Assembly (NCBI GenBank): GCA_025353105.1
Contig: JANXRG010000036.1
Location: forward strand, 37,596 to 101,595
Origin: Verrucomicrobiota bacterium
GTDB taxonomy: Bacteria; Verrucomicrobiota; Verrucomicrobiia; Chthoniobacterales; SZAS-18
Direction: 5' to 3'
Length of the DNA: 64,000 bases
Below the pieces are notes generated by a model, which was not told the origin of the DNA, ran no database searches, and saw only the letters and a program-made list of their open reading frames with translations. Position numbers and translations under genes: made by a program. Below, one piece after another: positions 54,386-62,287 of the stretch. Positions within the stretch are counted from its first letter, which is position 1, and each line of letters starts with the position of its first letter.

Positions 54386-56107
54386 TCAGCCCGCCAAAGC
54401 GACCCGGGGCGGCAGGTCCTCCGCCCGTTTCATCGCGTCCTCGAAGTCGCCGCAGACATTTTCGAGCCCGAGTCGATCGATGAACCCGTCCTTGTGCATC
54501 ATGCGCATCGGGTGCGGTTGGGTGTCGCACAGGATCAATTCCACGCCGCGTCCCCGGCACAAGGCGTGCAGATCGTGCAGCGCCTTCAGGCCCTGAAAAT
54601 CGAGCGAGACCATTTTGTTGATGCGCAGAATCAAGGCGCGGGCTGAGGGATCGAGATCGAGGGCGCGCTCAATCTTTTCGAGGAACTCATCGGCCACCGC
54701 GTAGAACAGCATCCCTTCCACCCGGAACACGATCGCCGGGAGCGGGTTGCCGTCGCCGTCCGTCTCGATTCGCACCGGGCGGATGACGGTGATTTCCTGC
54801 AAGCGCAAAATGCTCGCCACCGCGCTCACGCCCAACCCGAAACCCACACCCCAGTTCAGATCGATGAGCGCGGTCAGCAGAAAGGTGACCACCGCCACGA
54901 TCATCTCCCCGCGCGTCACGCGCGTCAGCTCCGCGAAGCCACGCGATTCAAACATCTTCACCGCCACGTGCATGAGAATGACGGCGAGGATGCAGATCGG
55001 AATGCGTTCGACCAGCGGCCCGGCCAGGAGCAGTACCAGGGCGAGAAACAACGCGTGCACGATGCCTGCGATCGGCGATCGGCCTCCGCTTTGCACGTTG
55101 GTCGAACTGCGCGCGATGGCGCCGGTAATCGGCAGGCCGCCCAGCCATGGGATGAAGCAGTTGGCGAGACCCTGGGCGAGGAGTTCCTGATCGGAATTAT
55201 GATGATCCTTGATCACCTTGTCGGTCGAGAGTGCCGACAGGATCGATTCGATGGCGCCAAGGAACGCGATAACCATCGCCGATGGGAAAACGCGCTTCAC
55301 CATCTCCCACGACCACTCGATGGGAATCAAGGGCGGGATGCCCGCCGGCACCGCCCCGGCGAAGTGCGTCCCCGCCGGATGACCAAAGGTGGATCCAATC
55401 GTCGCAAGCCCTGCCCGTTCGGGCAGGGCCGCAAGTCCAAGGACCGTGACGGCAATGGTGCCGATGACGAGCACCGCCACGCGGGGTCGCCAGCGCTCCG
55501 GAATCAGAAAGATGGCAATAAGACCAACCACCGAGACGGTGACCGTGGTGGGATCGAAGAACGGCAACCCGCGCGTGATGGCGACAATCTTTTCCCAGCC
55601 CTCGGCCGGCAACGCGCCCACGATCTTCAGCCCGCCCAAGTCCTTGATTTGCTGGATGCCGATGAGCACCGCAATGCCGGAGGTGAATCCGATCACGACC
55701 GGCAGCGGAATGAAGCGGCTGAAGGCGCCGGCGCGAACGAGCCCGAGCCCGATGAGGATCAGCCCGGCGAGAAACGTCGCGAGCCACAGGCCGGCGAGAC
55801 CGTGCCGTTCCGCAATCACCGCCACGATCGGCACGAAAGCCCCGGTGGGACCGCCGACTTGCACTCGGCTGCCCCCAAACAGCGAGATGATGAGTCCGCC
55901 GAAAATGGCGGAGTACAGACCCATCGCCGCGGGGCTGGGAAAGCCCGCGGGCGGCGTGAATGGGATGCTGGCGATGCCGAAGCCGATCGCGAGCGGCACG
56001 GCGAGCAGTCCGACGATCAGTCCCGCGACGACATCATTGCCCAACTGCTTCCTGCTGTAACCGGATCGAAGAACTTCAAGCAGCTTGGGTTGAAAGGGAA
56101 AATTCAC
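54386..56107 (-). CDS. SulP-family anion transporter with STAS domain
   Basis: 573 residues, GTG start at 56107. An inner-membrane SLC26/SulP carrier with about 10-12 membrane helices, including GLYSAIFGGLIISLFGGSRVQVGGPTGAF and VVIGFTSGIAVLIGIQQIKDL, plus a C-terminal cytoplasmic STAS domain (about 440-560: VFRVEGMLFYAVADEFLEKI...MVSLDFQGLKALHDL). Substrates in this family include sulfate, bicarbonate and dicarboxylates, and the sequence does not decide between them. No carbonic anhydrase or sulfate-assimilation gene is adjacent. Confidence 0.92.
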   Translation of the reverse strand: MNFPFQPKLLEVLRSGYSRKQLGNDVVAGLIVGLLAVPLAIGFGIASIPFTPPAGFPSPAAMGLYSAIFGGLIISLFGGSRVQVGGPTGAFVPIVAVIAERHGLAGLWLATFLAGLILIGLGLVRAGAFSRFIPLPVVIGFTSGIAVLIGIQQIKDLGGLKIVGALPAEGWEKIVAITRGLPFFDPTTVTVSVVGLIAIFLIPERWRPRVAVLVIGTIAVTVLGLAALPERAGLATIGSTFGHPAGTHFAGAVPAGIPPLIPIEWSWEMVKRVFPSAMVIAFLGAIESILSALSTDKVIKDHHNSDQELLAQGLANCFIPWLGGLPITGAIARSSTNVQSGGRSPIAGIVHALFLALVLLLAGPLVERIPICILAVILMHVAVKMFESRGFAELTRVTRGEMIVAVVTFLLTALIDLNWGVGFGLGVSAVASILRLQEITVIRPVRIETDGDGNPLPAIVFRVEGMLFYAVADEFLEKIERALDLDPSARALILRINKMVSLDFQGLKALHDLHALCRGRGVELILCDTQPHPMRMMHKDGFIDRLGLENVCGDFEDAMKRAEDLPPRVALAG

Positions 56108-56173
56108 AAAGCAGGAAGTGGCTGACTGAACGCCGATACCGCCCGGGCAAGGCGGAATCGAATGCGCTTTCGA

Positions 56174-56692
56174 TCAGGGAGAAGCGGGTCGACCCATGGC
56201 GAAGACGTCGACATCGAGGTGCAGATACTTTGAGCGCCGGTCAAACGCCATGCCGATCGACCGGGCCACCCGTTTCGAGCGTTCGTTATCGACGTGGATG
56301 ATCGCGACGAGACGTTCCTGCTTGAGCGGCCCGAATCCGTAATCGCGAATGGCGCGCGATGCTTCGCGGGCGAGGCCACGGCCCCAGTGGGCGGGGGCGA
56401 TGAGATATGCCACCTCAATTTCCGGATCGCCGTCGAGATTTTGCAGCAGCAGCCCGCAGCGGCCGACGAGATCACCGGTCTCGCGCAGCACCGTGGCCCA
56501 CAGTCCGAATCCCCATTCCTCGTAGCGCAACAGGTGCCGGCGGATCGCGGCGCGCGCGTCGTCAACCGTGTCGGGCGGCCCGACGGCGAAATAGCGCAGC
56601 ACGTCGGGCTCGCGATAAATCTCGAACAACCGCTCGGCGTCGCTCTCCTCCAGCCGGCGGAGGGTGAGGCGCGGAGTTTCAAGGATGTCCAT
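56174..56692 (-). CDS. GNAT acetyltransferase, RimJ/RimL-like
   Basis: 172 residues. The N-terminal ETPRLTLRRLEESDAERLFEI is the classic start of RimJ/RimL-type GNATs; VAYLIAPAHWGRGLAREASRAI carries the acetyl-CoA loop, and HVDNERSKRVARSIGMAF follows. Such enzymes acetylate protein N termini or small amines. First base of the ATG at 56692. It lies 13 bp downstream of a VOC gene on the same strand. Confidence 0.89.
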   Translation of the reverse strand: MDILETPRLTLRRLEESDAERLFEIYREPDVLRYFAVGPPDTVDDARAAIRRHLLRYEEWGFGLWATVLRETGDLVGRCGLLLQNLDGDPEIEVAYLIAPAHWGRGLAREASRAIRDYGFGPLKQERLVAIIHVDNERSKRVARSIGMAFDRRSKYLHLDVDVFAMGRPASP

Positions 56693-56705
56693 CGGCGGTC
56701 GGAAC

Positions 56706-57074
56706 TCACGCGGTGCGTGCCGCTACGACCTCGGCGAAGGTGATCAGGTTTCGATCGGGATCCAGGACGCTGAATTCGAGACGGTGCCAGGGCTTCATCG
56801 AGAGGGAATCGTTCGGGTGCACGATGCCCAGCGCGCGACAGCGTTCGTGCAATTCCGCCACGCCGCGGACATCGACGCGGCAGTGGATATTGTTGTTCAG
56901 TGGATCGTGCTCGAGCAGACCGACGTGCATCTCAATCGAATCGCGCTTCAGAATCGCGAAGTCCTCCAAGTGCAGCGTGGTCTGAAAGCCAAGATTGGTT
57001 TCGTAGAATTCAACCGCGGCGTTGACATCCCGCGCGACTACGCGCGGGATGACTTGGACGAACACGGGCTTCAT
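56706..57074 (-). CDS. VOC-family protein
   Basis: 122 residues, one VOC module (VIPRVVARDVNAAVEFYETNLGFQTTLHLEDF ... FSVLDPDRNLITFAEV) resembling bleomycin-resistance/glyoxalase-fold proteins. The ATG at 57074 overlaps the stop of the upstream PLP enzyme gene (ATGA), and the GNAT gene follows 13 bp later. A three-gene coupled unit is likely. Substrate unknown. Confidence 0.86.
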   Translation of the reverse strand: MKPVFVQVIPRVVARDVNAAVEFYETNLGFQTTLHLEDFAILKRDSIEMHVGLLEHDPLNNNIHCRVDVRGVAELHERCRALGIVHPNDSLSMKPWHRLEFSVLDPDRNLITFAEVVAARTA

Positions 57075-58033
57075 CAGCGGTCAGTTTGCCACGGCAGCCG
57101 GTCGAGGTCGACATTTCCGCCGCTGAGAATGATTCCGACGCGCTTGCCGGCGACGTCCAGCTTTCTTTCCACCAAAGCCGCGAGGGGCACTGCGCAGGAG
57201 GGTTCGATGATGATCTTCATCACCTCCCACGTCTTGCGCATCGCGGTGATGATGGATTCCTCGCTCACCGTGACCACGCCGTCGAGCATCCGATGCAGCA
57301 CGGAAAAGGCCTTTTCTCCGACGCCCGTGCGCAGGCCGTCCGCGATCGTTTGCGGATGATCCTGCGGTTGGCGGATGCCGGTCTGCATCGAGCGAAATGC
57401 ATCGTCCGCGCCGGCCGGCTCGATCGCGAAGACCTGGATGCCGGGTTTCATCGCCTTGGCCGCAATCGCGGTGCCCGTCGTTAAGCCACCTCCGCCAATG
57501 GGCGCAAGGATCATGTCGAGGTCCGGCAAATCCTCGAGAACCTCGAGCACGCAGGTGCCCTGGCCAGTGATGACCGCCCAATTGTCGAATGGATGGATGA
57601 GCGCCGCGCCGGTCTGCGCTTGGATTTTCGCGGCCGCAGCCTCGCGTGCGGCGAGCGTCGGCGCGCAGAATGTGATCAGCCCGCCGTAGCGCATCACCGA
57701 TTCCATTTTCACCTTCGGCGCGTTGTCCGGCATGACGATGTGGCCCGGCACGCCGCGGATCACCGCGGCCCGCGCGAGGGCGGCCGCATGATTGCCCGAA
57801 GAATGGGTCACGACGCCGCCCCGTACTTCGGCGTCGGTGGCTGACAACACCGCGAACGTCGCGCCGCGCGCTTTGAAGGCCCCGACCTTCTGGAAGTTCT
57901 CGCACTTGAAGAACAGCTTCGCGCCGAATTCGCGGTCAAGCGTGGCGGAAGACAAAATCGGCGTGCGATGAATATGCGGTGCAATCAACTGGCGCGCCTC
58001 GCGGATCTCGGAAAGCGTGGGCTCGGAAGACAT
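57074..58033 (-). CDS. PLP-dependent threonine/serine dehydratase or racemase
   Basis: 319 residues from ATG 58033. Fold-type II PLP enzyme with Lys in FQKVGAFKARGA (the PLP Schiff base position), SSGNHAAALARAA binding the substrate carboxylate, the Gly-rich phosphate loop IGGGGLTTGTAIAAK and ILSGGNVDLDRLPW at the end. It lacks the C-terminal ACT-like regulatory domains of biosynthetic IlvA, so it is like catabolic threonine dehydratase (TdcB) or serine racemase. Read-through open frame upstream ignored. Confidence 0.92.
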   Translation of the reverse strand: MSSEPTLSEIREARQLIAPHIHRTPILSSATLDREFGAKLFFKCENFQKVGAFKARGATFAVLSATDAEVRGGVVTHSSGNHAAALARAAVIRGVPGHIVMPDNAPKVKMESVMRYGGLITFCAPTLAAREAAAAKIQAQTGAALIHPFDNWAVITGQGTCVLEVLEDLPDLDMILAPIGGGGLTTGTAIAAKAMKPGIQVFAIEPAGADDAFRSMQTGIRQPQDHPQTIADGLRTGVGEKAFSVLHRMLDGVVTVSEESIITAMRKTWEVMKIIIEPSCAVPLAALVERKLDVAGKRVGIILSGGNVDLDRLPWQTDR

Positions 58034-58040
58034 CGAATAA

Positions 58041-58172
58041 AAAGGAACAGGGAACAGGGAGAAAGGAGCAAGAAGTATCCGGGGTGTGGCGCCGAAGTGG
58101 AAGAATCTACTCCTCAAATCCGGGAAACGCTCGCGTTTTGGTAAGGTTCCATTGTTCGTTGTTCCTGTTCCC
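58041..58172. repeat. intergenic palindromic element, family II
   Basis: A 132-bp element filling the divergent gap between the dehydratase start (58033) and the gluQRS ATG (58173). The left arm 58041-58070 repeats GGAACAGGGAACAGGGAG. The reverse complement of 58144-58172 starts GGGAACAGGAACAACGAACA. Thus the same plan as family I but a different unit. Any promoters of the two genes must lie in or overlap it. Confidence 0.78.
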
Positions 58173-58964
58173 ATGTACGTCGGCCGTCTCGCTCCCTCGC
58201 CCACGGGTTTGTTGCATGTCGGGCATGCGGCGACGTTTCGCGTCGCCCATCAGCGCGCACGGGCGGCGGGCGGGAGAATCGTACTTCGGATCGAAGATCT
58301 TGACCGTGAGCGTTGCCAGCCGGAATTCGAAGCGTCATTAATCGATGATTTGCGGTGGGCGGGACTGGATTGGGATGGTGATCCCGTTCGGCAGAGCGAG
58401 CGCCTGCCGCAGTACCTCGGGTTCTGGCGAACGCTCGCCCAGCAGGGTTTGATTTATCCGTGCCGATGCACTCGCAAGGATGTCGAGCGCGCAATTTCGG
58501 CTCCTCACGCCGAGGACGAGTTGGAGTCGCTCTACCCTGGCACGTGCCGGCCGGCTGGTGCGCCGCCGCGCGCGGAGGTCTCGCCGGGCGAAATCAACTG
58601 GCGATTCCGCGTCAATCCGGGTGAAGTCGTCGAGTTTGTCGACGACGCGCAGGGACCGCAGCGATTTGTCGCGGGTCGCGACTTCGGGGATTTTCTCGTG
58701 TGGCGAAGGGACGGCGTCCCAACTTATCAACTCGCGGTGGTTGTCGACGACGCCGAGATGGGAATCACCGAGGTCGTGCGCGGCGCGGATCTCCTCAAGT
58801 CCACGGCACAGCAGATCCTGTTGTTTCGAGCGCTAGGCCGCGAGCCGCCGCGATTTTTCCACTGTCCCCTCGTGACCGATGCCGACGGACACCGCCTCGC
58901 GAAGCGCGCGGGAGGTCACAGCCTCAAGACGATGCGAGAGTCCGGACAGAAGCTCGCCGGATGA
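58173..58964 (+). CDS. gluQ: glutamyl-Q tRNA(Asp) synthetase
   Basis: 263 residues from ATG 58173; the frame runs back through the repeat element, but homology starts at MYVGRLAPSPTGLLHVGHA. GluQRS is a truncated GluRS paralogue that attaches glutamate to queuosine at position 34 of tRNA-Asp. The HIGH-like HVGHA, the zinc site CRC...Y..TC (YPCRCTRKDVE...YPGTCR) and the KLSK-like KRAGGHSL are present, and the anticodon-binding half of GluRS is absent. It implies a queuosine pathway elsewhere. Confidence 0.92.
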   Translation: MYVGRLAPSPTGLLHVGHAATFRVAHQRARAAGGRIVLRIEDLDRERCQPEFEASLIDDLRWAGLDWDGDPVRQSERLPQYLGFWRTLAQQGLIYPCRCTRKDVERAISAPHAEDELESLYPGTCRPAGAPPRAEVSPGEINWRFRVNPGEVVEFVDDAQGPQRFVAGRDFGDFLVWRRDGVPTYQLAVVVDDAEMGITEVVRGADLLKSTAQQILLFRALGREPPRFFHCPLVTDADGHRLAKRAGGHSLKTMRESGQKLAG

Positions 58965-58965
58965 A

Positions 58966-59055
58966 GCACCAAGTAATTCAGGGTCACGAATGAAGGCGTC
59001 GAAGGTGTGCTGCCAGAATCCCTTGGTGTTCTTGGATTTTTTGGTGGTTAATTCC
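58966..59055. repeat. intergenic palindromic element, family IV
   Basis: A 90-bp element between the gluQRS stop and the rarA start. The left arm 58966-58998 (CACCAAGTAATTCAGGGTCA) and the reverse complement of 59021-59055 (CACCAAAAAATCCAAGAACA) are imperfect copies built on CACCAAG. The right arm almost matches the sequence at 47661-47689. Confidence 0.75.
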
Positions 59056-59080
59056 GATTGTGTCCGAGTCCGAACTATTC

Positions 59081-60418
59081 ATGACCGAGCCGGCTGCGGC
59101 GCCCCGGGACGAACGCGTGCCGGCGGACGCGCCGCTCGCGACGCGCATGCGGCCGAGGACGCTCGAGGAGTATGTCGGCCAGGAGCACCTGCTTGGCCCG
59201 GGCAAGCTGTTGCGCCGCGCGATCGAGGCCGACCGGCTTTCGTCCGCCATCTTTCATGGCCCGCCCGGCGTGGGAAAAACCAGCCTCGCGGAGGTGATCG
59301 CGAAGGCAACCAAGGCGCGTTTCGTCCGGCTCAGCGGCGTGGGTGGCAGCGTGGCCGACATCCGGCGCGCGGTGGCGCTCGCGGACGACTGGCGCAAGCG
59401 CTACGACGCGCGGACGATCCTTTTCATTGATGAAATTCACCGCTTCAACCGCTCGCAACAGGACGCGCTCTTGCCGGACGTCGAACGCGGGATCGTGCGC
59501 CTGCTCGGCGCGACGACCGAGAACCCGATGTTCGCGGTGAACGGACCGCTGGTGTCGCGCTCGCAGCTCTTCGCGCTGGAGCCGTTGCGCGCGGAGCATC
59601 TTGTGACGCTGATGCACCGGGCGCTCGAGGACGACGAGCGCGGACTCGGAAAGTTTCGTGTCCGCCTCGACGACGACGCAGCGGAACATCTCGCCACGAT
59701 CAGCGACGGCGACGCGCGGCGGGCGCTCAACGCTCTCGAAATCGGCGTGCGGACGACGCCCGCCGGGCCGGATGGCGTGATCCATTTCACGCGCGAGGCC
59801 GCCGAGGAGAGCATCCAACGCAAGGCGATCGTGTATGACCGCATCGGCGACGGGCACTACGACACGATCAGCGCATTCATCAAGAGCATCCGCGGATCGG
59901 ACCCCGATGCCGCGCTTTACTGGTTGGCGAAGATGTTGCACGCTGGCGAGGAACCGCGCTTCATCGCGCGCCGCCTCGTGATTTCCGCGAGCGAGGACAT
60001 CGGCCTCGCCGATTCCCGCGGACTGCTGGTCGCGGAGGCGGCGCATCGGGCGGTTGAGTTCATCGGACTGCCTGAGGGGCGCATCGCGCTGGCGCACGCC
60101 ACGGTTTATCTGGCGAGCGCGCCGAAGAGCAACCGTTCGTACGCCGCGCTCCAGGCGGCCGAGGCCGATGTGCGCGACGGCCGCACGTTGGCCGTGCCGG
60201 TGCATCTGCGGGGGACCGGTTACGCCGGCGCGAAACGACTCGGGAGCGGCGAGGGCTATCAATATTCACACGACTTCGACGGTGCCTACGTGCCGCAGGC
60301 GTATCTGCCCGAAGGACGCCGCTATTACGAGGCCAGCGAACAGGGGGAGGAAAAACGGATCGCGGAACGTCTCGCCTTCTGGCGCCAGCAATTCGACGAC
60401 GCGCAGACGAAGGAATGA
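59081..60418 (+). CDS. rarA: replication-associated recombination protein A (MgsA/RarA)
   Basis: 445 residues from ATG 59081; a GTG at 59060 would add seven. AAA+ ATPase related to clamp loaders and eukaryotic WRNIP1, acting at stalled replication forks. Walker A GPPGVGKTSLAEVIA, Walker B LFIDEIHRFNRSQQDALL, sensor 1 LLGATTENP, and the RarA C-terminal helical tetramerisation domain (SAFIKSIRGSDPDAALYWLAKMLHAGE; LPEGRRYYEASEQG). Length normal. The gene ends 6 bp from a convergent gene. Confidence 0.95.
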   Translation: MTEPAAAPRDERVPADAPLATRMRPRTLEEYVGQEHLLGPGKLLRRAIEADRLSSAIFHGPPGVGKTSLAEVIAKATKARFVRLSGVGGSVADIRRAVALADDWRKRYDARTILFIDEIHRFNRSQQDALLPDVERGIVRLLGATTENPMFAVNGPLVSRSQLFALEPLRAEHLVTLMHRALEDDERGLGKFRVRLDDDAAEHLATISDGDARRALNALEIGVRTTPAGPDGVIHFTREAAEESIQRKAIVYDRIGDGHYDTISAFIKSIRGSDPDAALYWLAKMLHAGEEPRFIARRLVISASEDIGLADSRGLLVAEAAHRAVEFIGLPEGRIALAHATVYLASAPKSNRSYAALQAAEADVRDGRTLAVPVHLRGTGYAGAKRLGSGEGYQYSHDFDGAYVPQAYLPEGRRYYEASEQGEEKRIAERLAFWRQQFDDAQTKE

Positions 60419-60424
60419 GGCGCG

Positions 60425-61795
60425 TCAGGGCGGAAGCTCTTTTACGTACACGGTCAATGAACCGTCGGTGGTGCGACGGATATCCGTGACTTGAAACGGG
60501 CGCAAATCGTCGCGTGCGATCTCGCTGCCCACCGCGGGGACAGCCTTTACCGCCGGGAACGTGGCGATGACGCGCGTTGTCTTGGGCCCGGGCTTAGTGC
60601 CGGACAGAAGCAGGACGGCGCGATCTTCCGCGACGGCCTGGACGAAGAATTGTCCGGTGAGATAAACGCGCTCGTCCTTGCTGAATTGTGCCTCGCCCGC
60701 CGCGGCAAGTTCGGTCGCCTTGAGCCGCCGGCCCGGCGGTAGGCTCGAAGCGATCGGCGTCGCGGCCGGGACCCCCGACGCAGCCGCGGGTGTCGGCTTG
60801 GCCGCGGCGGTGGCGGGTGGGGTGGCGCTAACGGGCTTGGCCGCAGCGGCGGCGGCGCGGGCGGCCGAACGACCGGATGGCTTAAACTCCGTGCTCACGA
60901 GCAGGTCGGGTGGCTTGGCGGCTTCGGCGGGAGGCGGTGAATCCTTGGTGCGAACGACGAGTGGGCCAAGTTTCGCCTTGCGGCGGTACTGCAGAAACGT
61001 CTTGTCCGCACCATCCAGCCGGTCGCCGCGCAACACCGGCCAATCCGCCGCGAGGTTCAGCTCATTGGGTGGTTCGAGCGAAAATGTGGTGCCGCTCGTT
61101 TTGAGCGCGAACCCGCCATACGTGAGCGGCACCACGGTTAGGAGGATTCGCGAGTCGGGCAGTTTGGTGACGTGCACGACGGCGCCGAGATCGTATGTAC
61201 GTTTGAGTTCGAGCTCGACGCCAGCGGTGAGGGACTTCGCGATTTGCGCGCCGGTCGCCACGTCGGCCGGGTAAAGCTGCTCGACGAGAAACTTTGGATT
61301 GTCGAGTGACACGGCGAGGGCCGCGGCGCCGCTGGCAAACAAGTCGCGGGGTTGGAGCGGAAAGGCCTGCATCACGCTGAAGCGGCCGGTGAGGTACGGC
61401 ACGGCCGATGTCGTCTGCTGGAAATTCCGGATGTAGTCGCGCGTGAGCTGCACGTTGAGCTTGCGCAGATCAAAATCGCTCATTGTGAAATACCGCGCGA
61501 ACGCCTTCTCCGCCGTGAGGAATTCGCCCTGGGGCGCGGCGTTCAACTTGAATCGCTGCGGCGGATCCAGCTTCTTGATCCGCCGGAGAATCCTGTAGCT
61601 GAACGGCCGCTCCGGATGTCCGAAGACCGTAAAGGTGCCGATCCACGTGGCCAGACAGAAGCCCGTCAGCAGGAGAAGAAACACCGTCCAAAGAAAGATG
61701 TGATCCTTTCCCCCGCCGCCTTCGCGGTCCCCGCTGCCGCGTCGCGAGCGATCGTCCCGCTCTCCGGCGAAGGGGGAAAGATAATCGCTCTTCAT
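60425..61795 (-). CDS. single-pass membrane protein of unknown function
   Basis: 456 residues. A charged N terminus of about 30 residues is followed by one membrane helix (IFLWTVFLLLLTGFCLATWIGTF), then a long probably periplasmic part: a mixed domain (about 65-260, FGHPERPFSYRILRRIKKLDPPQRF), an Ala/Pro/Lys linker (about 285-370) and a small C-terminal OB-like beta domain (about 375-456). The layout is reminiscent of verrucomicrobial envelope proteins, but I do not recognise a functional family. Convergent with rarA. Confidence 0.78.
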   Translation of the reverse strand: MKSDYLSPFAGERDDRSRRGSGDREGGGGKDHIFLWTVFLLLLTGFCLATWIGTFTVFGHPERPFSYRILRRIKKLDPPQRFKLNAAPQGEFLTAEKAFARYFTMSDFDLRKLNVQLTRDYIRNFQQTTSAVPYLTGRFSVMQAFPLQPRDLFASGAAALAVSLDNPKFLVEQLYPADVATGAQIAKSLTAGVELELKRTYDLGAVVHVTKLPDSRILLTVVPLTYGGFALKTSGTTFSLEPPNELNLAADWPVLRGDRLDGADKTFLQYRRKAKLGPLVVRTKDSPPPAEAAKPPDLLVSTEFKPSGRSAARAAAAAAKPVSATPPATAAAKPTPAAASGVPAATPIASSLPPGRRLKATELAAAGEAQFSKDERVYLTGQFFVQAVAEDRAVLLLSGTKPGPKTTRVIATFPAVKAVPAVGSEIARDDLRPFQVTDIRRTTDGSLTVYVKELPP

Positions 61796-61834
61796 GGACC
61801 GGTCCGCGGTCGGGACCCGCCGGGTGGCGCGGCG

Positions 61835-62173
61835 TTATGCTTCGACGGATGATTCAAATGAGGTGCCACAGCCGCAGGTTCGAACGGCGTTGGGATTGAC
61901 GATCCGAAAGCCGGCGCCGGTCAGCGCGTCGGAATAATCGATCGTGCATCCGCGCAGGTGCGGCTCGCTCTCCGCGTCGACGAACAACTGGACGTCGCTC
62001 GTCGGCGTCAGGGTGGTGTCGCCTTCTTCGCGGGCGGCGATTTTCATGCCGTACGACAGGCCCGAACAGCCGCCCTTCTCGATGAACAGGCGCAGCCCGA
62101 GCGTCCGGCGATCGCCTTCGTCGGGGACCAGCTCGCGCAGGTGTTTGACCGCATTGTCGGTGACTTGGATCAT
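61835..62173 (-). CDS. A-type iron-sulfur cluster carrier (IscA/ErpA family)
   Basis: 112 residues. HesB/IscA fold with the three conserved Cys: EKGGCSGLSYGMK and the C-terminal RTCGCGTSF. It carries and delivers [2Fe-2S]/[4Fe-4S] clusters to apo-proteins, which could include IspG here. Whether it is ErpA, IscA or SufA cannot be decided from the sequence, and no isc or suf genes are adjacent. It diverges from mutL with 114 bases between starts. Confidence 0.93.
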   Translation of the reverse strand: MIQVTDNAVKHLRELVPDEGDRRTLGLRLFIEKGGCSGLSYGMKIAAREEGDTTLTPTSDVQLFVDAESEPHLRGCTIDYSDALTGAGFRIVNPNAVRTCGCGTSFESSVEA

Positions 62174-62287
62174 TCCTAGGACAATACTATGGCATATTTA
62201 GCGGGCGGCGCCCGTCCGGATCGTCAAATGACATGATGCAAGCGGGCGGCGCTGGCGCGGACCGGCAACGCGGCTAGATTTCGCGCG

